In this document: positions 1 through 10,126 of the stretch, piece after piece
Layout: the number at the start of each line of letters is the position of its first letter
How positions within the stretch are numbered: the first letter of the stretch is position 1
NCBI RefSeq assembly: GCF_001940225.2
Contig: NZ_CP135164.1
Span: forward strand, 2,852,001-2,916,000
DNA: 64,000 nucleotides
Reading direction: 5' to 3'
From: Roseburia sp. 499
GTDB lineage: Bacteria > Bacillota > Clostridia > Lachnospirales > Lachnospiraceae
Translations under genes and position numbers: made by a program
The notes under the pieces: model-generated
The model's input: the letters and a program-made list of their open reading frames with translations, nothing else
Told to the model about the DNA's origin: nothing
Database searches by the model: none

Positions 1-721
1 CGGTTCCATAAGAATAAGTTGAAACGGTATAACCTGCCTCTGCCGCAGCTCCGTCAAAATCTGCCTTTGCTTTTTCTACATATGCGTCCACAGTATTCTT
101 TAACTCTTCTTTTTCTTCCTCTGTATATTCTACTGTATTTCCATCTGCATCTGTAGTCGAAGTCTTGCTGATTCTTACATAACTAAAGGTCTTCTGTGCA
201 GCTTCTTCATCGGAAACTTCTGTATCTACCTCTGCTTCAATCGCAGCCTGCATTTTTGTCTGAATCGTATCCAGTCGAAGCATTTCTTTCACATATTCTT
301 TTGTTGCTCCAATCTGTTCAATCGCATCCTTGCTGTTATCTGACATAAACTTCTCAGCAGCTTCATCCATAGCGGTTAATTCATCCTTTGTAATCTCCAC
401 GCCATAATCTGTCATATGATCTTCTAAAAGATACAGCAATTCTATATTCTCTGCCACCTGACTTTTTACGGTTGTCTCCATATCGGTGCCATTACCACTC
501 ATATCCTGAGACCAATAATCTGCTGTTCCATACATATATCCTAAATATCCATCGTATACGGCCTGCTGGAACTTTGCCATAAAATTCATAAATCCAAGGG
601 AAATTTCTTCTCCATTCAGTGTTGCCCCTGTTGCATCTTTATCAATCTTGCCACATCCTGTTAATGCAGATGCTCCCATTACCGCTGCCATAAGTAGTGG
701 CAGTAATCTTTTTGCCTTCAT
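1..721 (-). CDS. PrsA/SurA-like peptidyl-prolyl isomerase lipoprotein (partial)
   Basis: The reading frame runs from an ATG at 721 off the left edge, so only about 240 N-terminal residues are present. It starts MKAKRLLPLLMAAVMG and has a lipobox ending LTGC at about residue 23, so it should be lipid-anchored outside the membrane. The following helical, acidic region (GEEISLGFMNFMAKFQQ onward) resembles the N-terminal chaperone domain of SurA/PrsA-type foldases, which help exported proteins fold; the catalytic parvulin domain, if present, lies outside the window. A good promoter sits at 763-791 and a TTTCCTCCTA stretch (AGGAGG on the minus strand) just upstream supplies the ribosome binding site. 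It follows mfd in the same direction, a common neighbour in clostridia. Confidence 0.7.
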   Translation of the reverse strand, partial: MKAKRLLPLLMAAVMGASALTGCGKIDKDATGATLNGEEISLGFMNFMAKFQQAVYDGYLGYMYGTADYWSQDMSGNGTDMETTVKSQVAENIELLYLLEDHMTDYGVEITKDELTAMDEAAEKFMSDNSKDAIEQIGATKEYVKEMLRLDTIQTKMQAAIEAEVDTEVSDEEAAQKTFSYVRISKTSTTDADGNTVEYTEEEKEELKNTVDAYVEKAKADFDGAAAEAGYTVSTYSYGT

Positions 722-762
722 AGTTTCCTCCTACGTTTCCTTTTCTTTTTTACATAAAAGAT

Positions 763-791
763 ATTATAGTTCTTTTTTTCGAGGCTATCAA
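763..791 (-). promoter_or_regulatory. Promoter of the PrsA-like gene
   Basis: On the minus strand TTGATA (786-791) and TATAAT (763-768) are 17 bp apart, a near-consensus sigma-A promoter about 45 bp upstream of the ATG at 721. It lies between the mfd stop and the lipoprotein, so the lipoprotein can be transcribed independently of mfd. Confidence 0.7.
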
Positions 792-818
792 CATTTTTCA
801 GTCGATTTAACAGTTTTT

Positions 819-3800
819 TCACTTTTCTATCAACAGTGCCTGCGTATCTTCCAATACCTGCTCTGCCACTTCTAATGCCCCTTTGTTCTTTTGACGTGTA
901 TTATGCCCTCTCACATATTCAAAATAAGGTGCCTTGGCATCCCTTACAAACTGAAGTGCACCTTCATATTTCTCTGCCATCTGAGCAATATTTGCCGGAT
1001 TAATCTTTGCCTGATTATAAAATGTAAATTTAATTTTATCTCCATTTTCTTTAATTTCAGTGTAATAGCAACTATGCGCCTTAGCCTTTAATTGTGCAAT
1101 CGTCAAAAGATTTTCCACGGATTTCGGTGGTTCTCCAAAACGGTCTATCAGTTCTTCCAGCATTTCTTCACTTTCTTCCTGATTCTCAATTCCCGTAATC
1201 CGCTTATAAATATCCAACTTCTGAAATTCATTTGGAATATAAGTCGGTGGAATAAATGCATCCATATCCAGCTCAATAGTGGTATCGAACTGTTCCGGTG
1301 TCTCAATTCCCTTCAAAGACTTCACTGCTTCATTGAGCATCTTGCAATATAAATCATATCCTACCGCTTCCATATGCCCATGCTGCTTTGCCCCTAACAG
1401 ATTCCCGGCACCGCGAATTTCTAAATCTCGCATAGCGATCTTGAATCCACTTCCTAACTCTGTAAATTCTTTGATGGCAGACAAACGTTTCTCTGCAACT
1501 TCTTTTAACATCTTGTTCTGTTTATACATTAAAAAGGCATAGGCGGTACGATTGGAACGTCCTACTCTTCCTCGAAGCTGATACAACTGGGATAATCCCA
1601 GATTATCTGCATCATGGATAATCATGGTATTTACATTGGAAATATCTAATCCTGTTTCAATAATTGTGGTAGATACCAGTACATCAATCTCTCCGTTAAT
1701 AAACTGATACATAATATCTTCCAGTTCCCGCTCCTTCATCTGTCCGTGGGCAAATGCTACATTTGCCTCCGGTACCAGTTCTGCGATTTTGGAAGTCACT
1801 TCTGCAATCTGGTTTACCCGGTTAAAAACATAGTATACCTGGCCGTTTCTAGCCAATTCCCGGTGAATTGCTTCCCGCACAATCTCTTCATTAAACTCCA
1901 TAACATACGTCTGGATTGGCATACGGTCCATTGGTGGTTCTTCCAACACACTCATATCTCGGATTCCAATCAAACTCATATGGAGTGTTCGCGGAATCGG
2001 CGTTGCCGTTAAGGTCAGAACATCCACATTTTTCTTCATCTGCTTAATTTTTTCCTTATGGGCAACACCAAAACGCTGCTCTTCATCTATAATGAGAAGC
2101 CCCAGATCCTTGAATTCTACATCTTTAGAAAGTACCCGATGGGTTCCAATCACAATATCAACCATACCCTTTTTCAGGTCTTCTACCGTCTTCTTTGTTT
2201 GACTGCTAGTACAAAAACGACACATCAAATCAACTCGCACCGGAAAATCCTTCATACGCTGTACGAAATTATTGTAATGCTGCTGTGCTAAAATTGTGGT
2301 AGGCACAAGGTAAACCACTTGCTTTCCTTCCTGCACTGCCTTAAATGCTGCACGAATGGCTATCTCGGTCTTTCCATATCCCACATCACCACAAATCAAG
2401 CGATCCATAATCTTGGTGCTTTCCATATCTTTCTTCGTGGCTTCAATGGCAAGTTCCTGGTCCTCCGTTTCTTCAAACGGGAACATTTCCTCAAATTCTT
2501 TCTGCCATACGGTGTCCGGACCATACTGATAACCTTCGGTCTGCTGACGAATTGCATACAGTTCCACCAACTCTTTTGCAATCTCTTTTACAGCGCCCTT
2601 TACGCGGTTCTTTGTCTTGTTCCACTCTTGTCCGTCTAATCGGTTTATCTTCGGCTTCTTCGCGTCTGCTCCTGCATATTTTTGAATTGCCTCTAACTGG
2701 GTAGCCAGGATATACAAGGTACTTCCCTTATCATATTCAATCTTGATATAATCTTTTACGGTCTTTTGAATCTCTACCTTTTCGATTCCACGGTAGATTC
2801 CCACACCATAGCGCTCGTGTACCACATAGTCCCCTACACTTAAGTCGGTAAAACTCTGGATTTTCTCGCCTTCGTATATCTTTCGTTTCTTCTTCCGCTT
2901 CTTTTCTCCACCGAAAATATCACTTTCCGAAATCACTACAAACTTAATATCCGGATACTCAAATCCCTTTTTCAGCTTACCATAAGCAGTCATCACCTCT
3001 CCCGGCTGCACCTCATGGTTAAAATCTTCACTGTAAAAGCAACTCAATCCTTCATTTTGCAAATCCTCTGCCAAATGTGATGCACGGGTTCTAGAACCAG
3101 ACAATAAAATTACCCGATACTTATTTTTCTTATACCGCTGTAAATCCTTTATTAACAGTTCAAAGCTACGATTGTATGGATTTACTGTTTTTGTCTGTAT
3201 GTTAAATCTATATTTTATTTCCAGTTCATTTGTTTTTATATCAAGAGTTGTAACAGCTACACATTTACGATGTTCCAACATCGCCAGAATCTCTTGTCCC
3301 GAATACAGTGCTTCCATTTGCCCCGGCAGAATATATCCCTTTTCCAGACGATGCTTCATACTCTCGGAAAATTCCTGTTCCACCACGCGTCCTTTTTCTG
3401 CAATTCGTGCCGGTTCGTCCAAAAATATCATTGCATCTTCTTCGCAAAAATAATCAAGAAAGGATACTGTCTTCTCCAGAAAATAACTGAAATAGCTGTC
3501 CAGACTTCCTACGCGGCCCATTTCTGTTACTTCTTCCTTCAGTGCATCCACTGTTTTGCGAATCCGATGTGCTTCCTCCGTCTTCATTTCTTTTCGAAAT
3601 GTTTCATAGAGTTTCTGGGTGTCTGCTTCTATTTTTTCCAATCCCCGTGTAATCTGCTCTTCCGACAACACCACTTCGCAGGCAGGATAAATCCGTACCT
3701 CCTCCAAATTCTCAATAGAACGCTGACTCTCTACCTCAAAGCTTCGAATTGAGTCAATCTCATCCCCCCACAACTCAATGCGGTAAGGCACATCTTCTGT

Positions 3801-4349
3801 CAACGGAAAAATATCCAGAATGCCCCCTCGAACCGCAAACTGTCCGGCACTTTCAATCTGGTAATTGCGCTCATATCCCATTTGCACCAATTTTTGCTTC
3901 ATCTCTTCCATATTCATGGAATCCCCAACAGAATAAGTCAAAATTCCACTTTGCATATTATTAAGAGGCGCCATCCGGTCCATCAACGCATCAAAGGTGG
4001 TAATAACCGTCACTTGCTCCTGCTCTAACAACGCCCTTACTGCCTGCAACCGTTCCGCAGTCAGCAGGTTTCCTCGAATATCTGACTGATAAAACAACAC
4101 ATCCTTAGCCGGATAATACACCGCTTGTCTGTCGAAAAAACGATAACTATCATATATATCTCGCGCCTTCTGCTCATTAAAAGTCACAATCAGACTTTTC
4201 TTCTTTTGCTGAGATAAGCTATAAATCAAATGAGGCTTCTGGGCATCAATGCATCCAGAAACCTGTATGATTCCTTTCTCTTTGGAAAGTGTATTCTTTA
4301 ATTCTTCATATTCTTTTAAACCCAATAAAGGCTCTGTAAAACTCTTCAT
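819..4349 (-). CDS. mfd: Transcription-repair coupling factor Mfd
   Basis: 1176 residues, the usual Mfd length. Mfd displaces RNA polymerase stalled at DNA damage and recruits UvrA. The N-terminal third has the UvrB-like module, the middle carries the RNA-polymerase-interacting region (SVGDYVVHERYGVGIYRG), and the superfamily 2 translocase follows: Walker A GDVGYGKTE near residue 655, the DEEQRFG box near 755, TATPIPRTL, and the C-terminal QLRGRVGRS motif VI. A C-terminal TRCF domain closes the protein. It ends 98 bp before the PrsA-like gene and starts about 30 bp downstream of pth in the same direction, so pth-mfd is probably an operon. Confidence 0.97.
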   Translation of the reverse strand: MKSFTEPLLGLKEYEELKNTLSKEKGIIQVSGCIDAQKPHLIYSLSQQKKKSLIVTFNEQKARDIYDSYRFFDRQAVYYPAKDVLFYQSDIRGNLLTAERLQAVRALLEQEQVTVITTFDALMDRMAPLNNMQSGILTYSVGDSMNMEEMKQKLVQMGYERNYQIESAGQFAVRGGILDIFPLTEDVPYRIELWGDEIDSIRSFEVESQRSIENLEEVRIYPACEVVLSEEQITRGLEKIEADTQKLYETFRKEMKTEEAHRIRKTVDALKEEVTEMGRVGSLDSYFSYFLEKTVSFLDYFCEEDAMIFLDEPARIAEKGRVVEQEFSESMKHRLEKGYILPGQMEALYSGQEILAMLEHRKCVAVTTLDIKTNELEIKYRFNIQTKTVNPYNRSFELLIKDLQRYKKNKYRVILLSGSRTRASHLAEDLQNEGLSCFYSEDFNHEVQPGEVMTAYGKLKKGFEYPDIKFVVISESDIFGGEKKRKKKRKIYEGEKIQSFTDLSVGDYVVHERYGVGIYRGIEKVEIQKTVKDYIKIEYDKGSTLYILATQLEAIQKYAGADAKKPKINRLDGQEWNKTKNRVKGAVKEIAKELVELYAIRQQTEGYQYGPDTVWQKEFEEMFPFEETEDQELAIEATKKDMESTKIMDRLICGDVGYGKTEIAIRAAFKAVQEGKQVVYLVPTTILAQQHYNNFVQRMKDFPVRVDLMCRFCTSSQTKKTVEDLKKGMVDIVIGTHRVLSKDVEFKDLGLLIIDEEQRFGVAHKEKIKQMKKNVDVLTLTATPIPRTLHMSLIGIRDMSVLEEPPMDRMPIQTYVMEFNEEIVREAIHRELARNGQVYYVFNRVNQIAEVTSKIAELVPEANVAFAHGQMKERELEDIMYQFINGEIDVLVSTTIIETGLDISNVNTMIIHDADNLGLSQLYQLRGRVGRSNRTAYAFLMYKQNKMLKEVAEKRLSAIKEFTELGSGFKIAMRDLEIRGAGNLLGAKQHGHMEAVGYDLYCKMLNEAVKSLKGIETPEQFDTTIELDMDAFIPPTYIPNEFQKLDIYKRITGIENQEESEEMLEELIDRFGEPPKSVENLLTIAQLKAKAHSCYYTEIKENGDKIKFTFYNQAKINPANIAQMAEKYEGALQFVRDAKAPYFEYVRGHNTRQKNKGALEVAEQVLEDTQALLIEK

Positions 4350-4380
4350 CCTTCCTACCTCAACCTCATGAAACGTAGTA

Positions 4381-4941
4381 TTAATTAAACAGATTCATCG
4401 CCTTATCTGTCTCCCCGTTTACCATATATCCTACTGCTTCTACTGCTTTGTCAAAAGCATCTTCCACCTTTTCCCGGTCTTCCTTGGAAAAATGGCCTAA
4501 CACATAATCCGCTAAATCCCAACCCTGAGGCTTTTCTCCAACGCCAACCTTAATTCGCTGGAATTCCTGTGTTCCGACGTGAGCAATAATATTCTTAATT
4601 CCATTATGCCCCCCAGCGCTTCCTTTCTTACGGATACGCAGTTTCCCCGGTTCCAGACTGATATCATCATAAATAACAATCAGATTTGTCTCCGGTTCTA
4701 CTTTGTAAAAATTCAGAATGGCACCAATGCTCTCACCGCTTAAGTTCATAAAAGTCTGTGGCTTTACCAGCAATACTTTCTGCCCTTCCACCATACCACT
4801 TCCACAAAGTGCCTTGTGCCTATTATCTGATACTCTTATATTATATTTCTCTGCCAGCCGGTCAATGACATCAAATCCTACATTGTGTCTTGTTTTTTCA
4901 TACTTGGCAGTAGGATTTCCCAAGCCTGCAATTACATACAT
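4381..4941 (-). CDS. pth: Peptidyl-tRNA hydrolase
   Basis: 186 residues from the ATG at 4941, preceded by an AGAGGAAAAGATT ribosome binding site. An upstream start at 5034 would overlap uppP and add 31 residues unlike the family. Pth cleaves peptidyl-tRNAs released from stalled ribosomes. The family pattern is clear: GLGNPTAKYEKTRHNVGFD (Asn and catalytic His near residues 9-20), KPQTFMNLSGES, the DDISLEPGKLRIRKKGSAGGHNG block, and GVGEKP. It sits between uppP and mfd; the pth-mfd pair is widespread in Firmicutes. Confidence 0.96.
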   Translation of the reverse strand: MYVIAGLGNPTAKYEKTRHNVGFDVIDRLAEKYNIRVSDNRHKALCGSGMVEGQKVLLVKPQTFMNLSGESIGAILNFYKVEPETNLIVIYDDISLEPGKLRIRKKGSAGGHNGIKNIIAHVGTQEFQRIKVGVGEKPQGWDLADYVLGHFSKEDREKVEDAFDKAVEAVGYMVNGETDKAMNLFN

Positions 4942-4976
4942 AATCTTTTCCTCTTTCTGCTTCTTTCTAAACCACA

Positions 4977-5798
4977 TTACCGTATTACTCCAAAATAAAG
5001 CAATACAATGGCACCTAATATAATACGATACCATCCGAATACCTTAAAGTCATGCTTTTTGATATATCCCATCAGGAAACGAATCACAATGACAGATACT
5101 ACAAAGGATACAATCATTCCTGTAAATAGTATTCCCAATTCCGTTCCCGTAAAATCAAATCCAAATTTAACAAGTTTCAAAAAGCTTGCTCCAAACATAA
5201 CCGGAATAGCCAAATAAAAAGTAAATTCAGCAGCTGCTGTACGAGCCACTCCAATCATCAATGCTCCGATTATGGTTGCCCCGGAACGTGAAGTTCCCGG
5301 AAGCACTGCTGCAACCAACTGAAATACCCCAATCATTGCTGCCGCTTTATAAGTAATGGCATCCGTATTTCTCATAGTTGCCCGCTGTCCCTTATTGTGA
5401 TTTTCTACAATAATAAATACAAGACCAACCAACATCAGCATAACAGAAACGACCCAATAATTATACAAATGCTCATCCAGCCAGTCATCAAACAAAATAC
5501 CAATTACAGCTGCCGGAACACATGCTACTAAAATTTTTCCCCAAAGATTCATAATTTTCATATCTACAAATTCTTTTTTTCCCGGCTTAAAAGGAAAAAT
5601 CTTATTCCAGAACAACAGTACTACTGCTAAAATTGCGCCTAACTGTACCACCACCAAAAACATGTTCCAAAAATCCTTGGATACATCCATCGGCATAATT
5701 TCTTCCAATAAAATCATATGTCCGGTACTGCTGACCGGAAGCCATTCTGTAATTCCTTCTACGATTCCGTAGATTGCTGCCTTTAAAATTTCTAACAT
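4977..5798 (-). CDS. uppP: Undecaprenyl-diphosphatase
   Basis: 273 residues, multi-spanning membrane protein of the BacA/UppP family. It dephosphorylates undecaprenyl pyrophosphate to regenerate the lipid carrier for cell-wall synthesis and confers bacitracin tolerance. Diagnostic segments are GIVEGITEWLPVSSTGHMIL near the N terminus, with the Glu-rich active site, and PGTSRSGATI around residue 168. About seven membrane helices follow. It starts at an ATG preceded by AGAAAGGAAAAGAT, downstream of a long hairpin that separates it from the alpha-galactosidase gene. The BceRSAB operon at 30.5-35 kb acts on the same lipid cycle. Confidence 0.96.
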   Translation of the reverse strand: MLEILKAAIYGIVEGITEWLPVSSTGHMILLEEIMPMDVSKDFWNMFLVVVQLGAILAVVLLFWNKIFPFKPGKKEFVDMKIMNLWGKILVACVPAAVIGILFDDWLDEHLYNYWVVSVMLMLVGLVFIIVENHNKGQRATMRNTDAITYKAAAMIGVFQLVAAVLPGTSRSGATIIGALMIGVARTAAAEFTFYLAIPVMFGASFLKLVKFGFDFTGTELGILFTGMIVSFVVSVIVIRFLMGYIKKHDFKVFGWYRIILGAIVLLYFGVIR

Positions 5799-5816
5799 AT
5801 CTTTTCCTTTCTATTC

Positions 5817-5882
5817 AAAAATCCGCTATAATCATGTATACTACATTGCCTTGTACAGTATATCACATTATAACGGATTTTT
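5817..5882 (-). terminator. Long AT-rich hairpin, probable terminator of the alpha-galactosidase gene
   Basis: AAAAATCCG (5817-5825) pairs with CGGATTTTT (5874-5882). The interior is itself largely complementary (CTATAATCATGTATACT against ACAGTATATCACATTATA), giving a long imperfect stem ending in a T-run on the minus strand. The same stretch has -10-like TATAAT/TATACA motifs that could serve uppP. Confidence 0.6.
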
Positions 5883-5917
5883 AATAGAAATATCTTCAAA
5901 TTTTTCTTAATATTTTT

Positions 5918-8152
5918 CTAACTCTGGAAGAACTTCAAATCACTTTCCGCTTGTTTGTCAACCTTAGCTTTCAAATAAATCAACTTTCCACGAAAATCCC
6001 CCCAAAGATTCTCTATCTGTAACCCTCCATACATCAAGGTACTTCCAAGGTAAACAGTATCTTCTCCCTCAATATAGTACTTTTGGTTCTCATCCAAACC
6101 ATCCAGATAAATTCTTCTACTGTGACAATTTGCTCTCCCCATTACCTGAATAAAAGTAATCAGCACTTCTGATTTATCCTTTGCCACTACTTCATAGCAA
6201 TCATATTCATGATTTTCCTGATAAGAAGCAATTCTATAATAATCTCCGGCACGCACTAAATCATTGTATTTATGATACATTTCCACCTGTGTCGGTATCA
6301 TATCATGGTCTTCCTGATGGATTTTCGTTACATCCAATTCATATCCAAACGTTCCCGCCAATGCTACATATCCTCTGGTTTCAAAAGGTGTTTTTCTACC
6401 CACTGTATGATTCGGGCAATCTGATACATGCGCTCCTATGGCAGATAGCGGATAAATCATAGATGTTCCTTCCTGAATGGACAGTCGTTCTATGGCATCG
6501 GTATCATCTGAACACCAAATCTGCGGACTGTAATACAACATTCCTGCATCAAATCTGGCACCGCCACCGGAACAATTTTCCAGCAACACATGAGGGAACT
6601 CCTTCGTAAGTCTCTCCTGCATCTCATATACCGCAAGTACATATCGGTGGCTCAGCTCTCCCTGACGTTCTGCCGGTAATCCAAAACTTCCCAAATCACT
6701 CAGCTGACGATTCATGTCCCATTTTACATATTCGATATTAGCGCTTCTTAGAATTTTCGCTACTTTTTCATAAATATAGTTCACAATTTCCGGACGGCTC
6801 AAATCCAACACCAACTGATTTCTGGCAAGGCTCGGTGTCCGATTCGGCATCTGAATTGCCCAATCCGGATGTTCCCGAAACAGGTTAGAATCCGGAGAAA
6901 TCATTTCCGGTTCGAACCAGATTCCAAACTTCAGTCCCATTTTATTTACTTCCTCGACCAAATGCTTCAGTCCACCCTGAATCTTGCTCTCGTTGACTTC
7001 CCAATCCCCTAGGCTGGTATTATCATCATTTCGATATCCAAACCACCCGTCATCCATAACAAGCATTTCAATTCCAAGTTTTGATGCTTCTTTTGCAATG
7101 TCTAACAATTTTTCCGTATTAAAGTCGAAATAAGTAGCCTCCCAGTTATTAATGAGAATCGGGCGTTTCTTATCTTTATACTCACCTCGCATCAGATGAT
7201 TGCGGTATAAATCATGATATGTTCTTGTCATTTTTCCAATTCCCTGATTGGAATATACCATAACAACTTCCGGCGTTTGGAAAGTGTCTGCCATTTTTAA
7301 CTCCCAGCAAAAGTTTTCCGGATGAATTCCCATCATTACGCGCATACTATCAAACTGGCTCTGTTCCACCTGCGCCAGAAAATTTCCGGAGTATACAAAA
7401 TTTAGTCCGTAGACTGCCCCTTGCTTCTGATTCGCTCCCTTTTCCAACAACGCCAAAAACGGATGCTCCTGATGAGAAGATTCTCCACGCATGGAACCAC
7501 AGCTTTGCTTTCCATAACCTACTGTTCTTCTTTGAAGTCTTCTTTCTCTCGCCCAGGAACCATGCATCGTAAGCATTTCAAATTCTCTATCATTATCCAT
7601 ATCAAATGCCGCAGACATTACCTTAGTAAGATAAATCGTCTCTTTTCCGGCATTTTTCACCTTCACACTTCTGGTAATAGCATCCAATTGATGAAACGCT
7701 GTATAAACTAATGTTACCTCTAGTCCTAATACTTTGTCCTCCAAAATCAATTCCAACGTATCACATTCTGCCGCTGTTCCCCAAGTAGCTGGAAGTCCTG
7801 TAAGTTCCGGTTTTCCCGGATAAATCCGATGACTCTTATACAAAAGCAACACACCTTCGTGCCCTTGCTTCGTACGAACCTTAATCGCTCCTTCCCGATA
7901 ATCTCCGACACCGCTACCCGGATATTCCATCGGAAAAGAGTCCAGAAATGAATTTCGATCTCTTCCGTTTTCTGACGGCACAAAAGGATTTTCTCCAGTA
8001 CGCATAAGATATCTAAAATCATCATTCCCTAATTTTCTTCCATAGTAGATATGTCCAACAAATTTTTCTTCATCTACAATTCCAAGAATATAACTGGTAT
8101 TCGGCGTATCAAGTTTAAACACACCTGTTTCTTTTTGATAACTGATACTCAT
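5918..8152 (-). CDS. Alpha-galactosidase, GH36 family
   Basis: 744 residues from the ATG at 8152, chosen because GAAGGCGAGGG lies just upstream; an upstream ATG at 8206 has no such site. GH36 enzymes hydrolyse terminal alpha-1,6-galactose from raffinose-type oligosaccharides. An N-terminal beta-sandwich is followed by the barrel with MDDGWFG, the nucleophile motif VKWDMNR near residue 477 and the acid/base motif NCSGGGARFD near 531. Length matches large Firmicutes GH36 enzymes. There is no signal peptide, so it is cytoplasmic and should act on imported sugars. It is divergent from the SGNH/AraC pair; an AraC regulator beside a GH36 gene is a common sugar-responsive arrangement. Confidence 0.95.
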   Translation of the reverse strand: MSISYQKETGVFKLDTPNTSYILGIVDEEKFVGHIYYGRKLGNDDFRYLMRTGENPFVPSENGRDRNSFLDSFPMEYPGSGVGDYREGAIKVRTKQGHEGVLLLYKSHRIYPGKPELTGLPATWGTAAECDTLELILEDKVLGLEVTLVYTAFHQLDAITRSVKVKNAGKETIYLTKVMSAAFDMDNDREFEMLTMHGSWARERRLQRRTVGYGKQSCGSMRGESSHQEHPFLALLEKGANQKQGAVYGLNFVYSGNFLAQVEQSQFDSMRVMMGIHPENFCWELKMADTFQTPEVVMVYSNQGIGKMTRTYHDLYRNHLMRGEYKDKKRPILINNWEATYFDFNTEKLLDIAKEASKLGIEMLVMDDGWFGYRNDDNTSLGDWEVNESKIQGGLKHLVEEVNKMGLKFGIWFEPEMISPDSNLFREHPDWAIQMPNRTPSLARNQLVLDLSRPEIVNYIYEKVAKILRSANIEYVKWDMNRQLSDLGSFGLPAERQGELSHRYVLAVYEMQERLTKEFPHVLLENCSGGGARFDAGMLYYSPQIWCSDDTDAIERLSIQEGTSMIYPLSAIGAHVSDCPNHTVGRKTPFETRGYVALAGTFGYELDVTKIHQEDHDMIPTQVEMYHKYNDLVRAGDYYRIASYQENHEYDCYEVVAKDKSEVLITFIQVMGRANCHSRRIYLDGLDENQKYYIEGEDTVYLGSTLMYGGLQIENLWGDFRGKLIYLKAKVDKQAESDLKFFQS

Positions 8153-8242
8153 GATTATTCCCTCGCCTTCTTGTTTCTTCATCTTACACACATCACGAAA
8201 CTCCAATCTTATGAGTTGAATATAGCATTTTGCATTTCTTTC

Positions 8243-8251
8243 TGCTATAAT
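8243..8251 (+). promoter_or_regulatory. Extended -10 promoter for the SGNH/araC pair
   Basis: TGCTATAAT at 8243-8251 is an extended -10 element. No good -35 is visible at 17 bp. It lies 60 bp upstream of the ATG at 8311 and upstream of the first copy of the 59-bp repeat, so only the SGNH gene sits directly behind it. Confidence 0.5.
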
Positions 8252-8262
8252 ATTTTATTATA

Positions 8263-8321
8263 AAAATCGTACAAATCTATTTTAAAAATTGGGATTTTGA
8301 GGTGAACAACATGAATTCTTT
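8263..8321 (+). repeat. 59-bp direct repeat, copy 1 (leader of SGNH gene)
   Basis: This stretch contains the untranslated leader, the GAGGTG ribosome binding site, ATG and first codons of the SGNH gene. It matches 10127-10185 at 57 of 59 positions by eye, the leader of the AraC gene. The two differences fall between the ribosome binding site and the ATG. Confidence 0.9.
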
Positions 8322-10095
8322 TTCTTGTATACAAAAGATAAAAAAATTTTTTTGCCTAACATTAGCTTTCATGCTATTTGTTCAATGTAAAACCGTTGCT
8401 GCAGCAGAAGATGAAACACTCAGTCCAGACAAAATGTCGCAGGAGGAAATCGAAGAACTAAACCTTTGTAATACGTTGGACACACCGCAGGAATTAACGA
8501 TTAAAACAGCCTCGAAAGGATATCAGTCAGGTACTACATTGGTTTCCTTTTTAGGTGACAGTATCACAACCTATCTGGATTATACCGATTACGGAACCGC
8601 AGGCAATTATTACAACGAAACACTCCTGCCAATAGAAACTACGTGGTGGATGCAAATTCTTCAAAGAAACAACTGGTCTTTAGGCGTGAATGAATCGCTA
8701 GGCGGTTCCCGAGTGACATGGGACGGACAGACTGAGGATAGCGTGTATCATGTTGGAAACGACTATTATATGGCTTCCGATACCAGAATTGCTAAACTCG
8801 GTGCAAACGGAACGCCGGATAAAATTTTTGTGTTTGGCGGAACAAATGATATTCTCTCTCAAGGCGAAGTAGAAATTGGAACAGTGAAGGAAAACTACTG
8901 CTACGGAAAAGTGGATAATTTTGCAGATGCTTATTACACAATGATTACAAAAACAGAAGAACAATACCCGGAAGCAGAAATTATCTGTTTACTACCTTAC
9001 CATACGATTTATTCTTTAGCTTATCCAGACATCGCGCAGGATACCGAACAAGTCTGTGCCATCATCACAGATATCTGTAATACCAAGGATATCCTGTATG
9101 TAGATTTACGCACAATCGGATTGGAAGGTCAAAACGATATGGAAACCCAAGACTATGTGCATCCAAACGAAAACGGAATGAAAAAAATCGCAGATTTCGT
9201 TTTGGCAGAGATGGAGCCGAAGCATGGTCTGGTAGAAAAGGATGGAAAATATTATTACTATGATGAAAATAGCAAAAAGGTAAAGGATAGTTTGGTGGAA
9301 TACGAGGGAAATACCTATTATTTTCAAGAAGATGGCAGTGCTGTTACCTCAAGACGAATAGATGATTCCACCAATGACTTTGTAGTTTATTTTGATGAAA
9401 ATGCCCATATGGTCAAAAATAAACTACAAAAAGATCCGGACTCTGAAAATGTCTGGTATTTTAATAATGACGGACACCAAGTCTTTGATGAATTCGTGAG
9501 ATTAGAAGATAAAGTATATTATTTCGATAAAAACGGCAATCAGTATACGGATGAATGTTATCAGGATGAAACTGGCAAAATGCATTTTTTCCGTAAAGAC
9601 AGCACAATGATTTATAATGATTATTATTTTGATGGCGACTGGACGTACTATCTACAATATGACGGAACACCAATGAAGAGTCGAATGTCTTACGACCCGG
9701 AGGGAACGGGCGTTATTTATTTTGATGATTATGGTCATATGTTATTCAATACCTTTTATTATTGTGAAGATGTCGGATATACCTGCTATTTTGCAGGAGA
9801 TGGACGAGCATACTTTGATCAGATTACTTTTGTAGGTGATAAAGTCTACTACCTAAACGGAAATGGAAAAATGGAAGATTCTGGATGGTTTCAGTTTGCA
9901 AACGGCAGGGATTATGGATATGCCAACGCTGACGGAACACTGTTCACTTGTGGATTCTCTTATGACCCCAAAGGAAGAGTGGTATTCTATCACTGGAACG
10001 GCATGGTAGCAAGAGGACTAATCAACGATGGACAGTGGTACTATAATATGGATACGACAGATGGACATTATTTGGGACAGTTTCCTTTCCCTTAA
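8311..10095 (+). CDS. Secreted SGNH/GDSL hydrolase with cell-wall-binding-like repeats
   Basis: 594 residues from the ATG at 8311, which has GAGGTG 6 bp upstream. A signal peptide (MNSFSCIQKIKKFFCLTLAFM, cut near VAAAED) leads to an SGNH esterase domain: FLGDSIT (Ser block), LGGSRV (Gly), FGGTNDI (Asn) and DYVHPNENG (Asp/His dyad) between about residues 75 and 290. The remainder is a run of aromatic, Gly/Asp-rich repeats (KYYYYDENSK, NTYYFQEDGS, KVYYFDKNGN) like the choline/glucan-binding repeats that hold enzymes on the wall. The substrate is not known; deacetylation of wall or plant polysaccharide is an inference. It is followed by the AraC gene in the same direction. Confidence 0.85.
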   Translation: MNSFSCIQKIKKFFCLTLAFMLFVQCKTVAAAEDETLSPDKMSQEEIEELNLCNTLDTPQELTIKTASKGYQSGTTLVSFLGDSITTYLDYTDYGTAGNYYNETLLPIETTWWMQILQRNNWSLGVNESLGGSRVTWDGQTEDSVYHVGNDYYMASDTRIAKLGANGTPDKIFVFGGTNDILSQGEVEIGTVKENYCYGKVDNFADAYYTMITKTEEQYPEAEIICLLPYHTIYSLAYPDIAQDTEQVCAIITDICNTKDILYVDLRTIGLEGQNDMETQDYVHPNENGMKKIADFVLAEMEPKHGLVEKDGKYYYYDENSKKVKDSLVEYEGNTYYFQEDGSAVTSRRIDDSTNDFVVYFDENAHMVKNKLQKDPDSENVWYFNNDGHQVFDEFVRLEDKVYYFDKNGNQYTDECYQDETGKMHFFRKDSTMIYNDYYFDGDWTYYLQYDGTPMKSRMSYDPEGTGVIYFDDYGHMLFNTFYYCEDVGYTCYFAGDGRAYFDQITFVGDKVYYLNGNGKMEDSGWFQFANGRDYGYANADGTLFTCGFSYDPKGRVVFYHWNGMVARGLINDGQWYYNMDTTDGHYLGQFPFP

Positions 10096-10126
10096 AAAAG
10101 TGAAAAGTTCTTTAAACACCCGAACC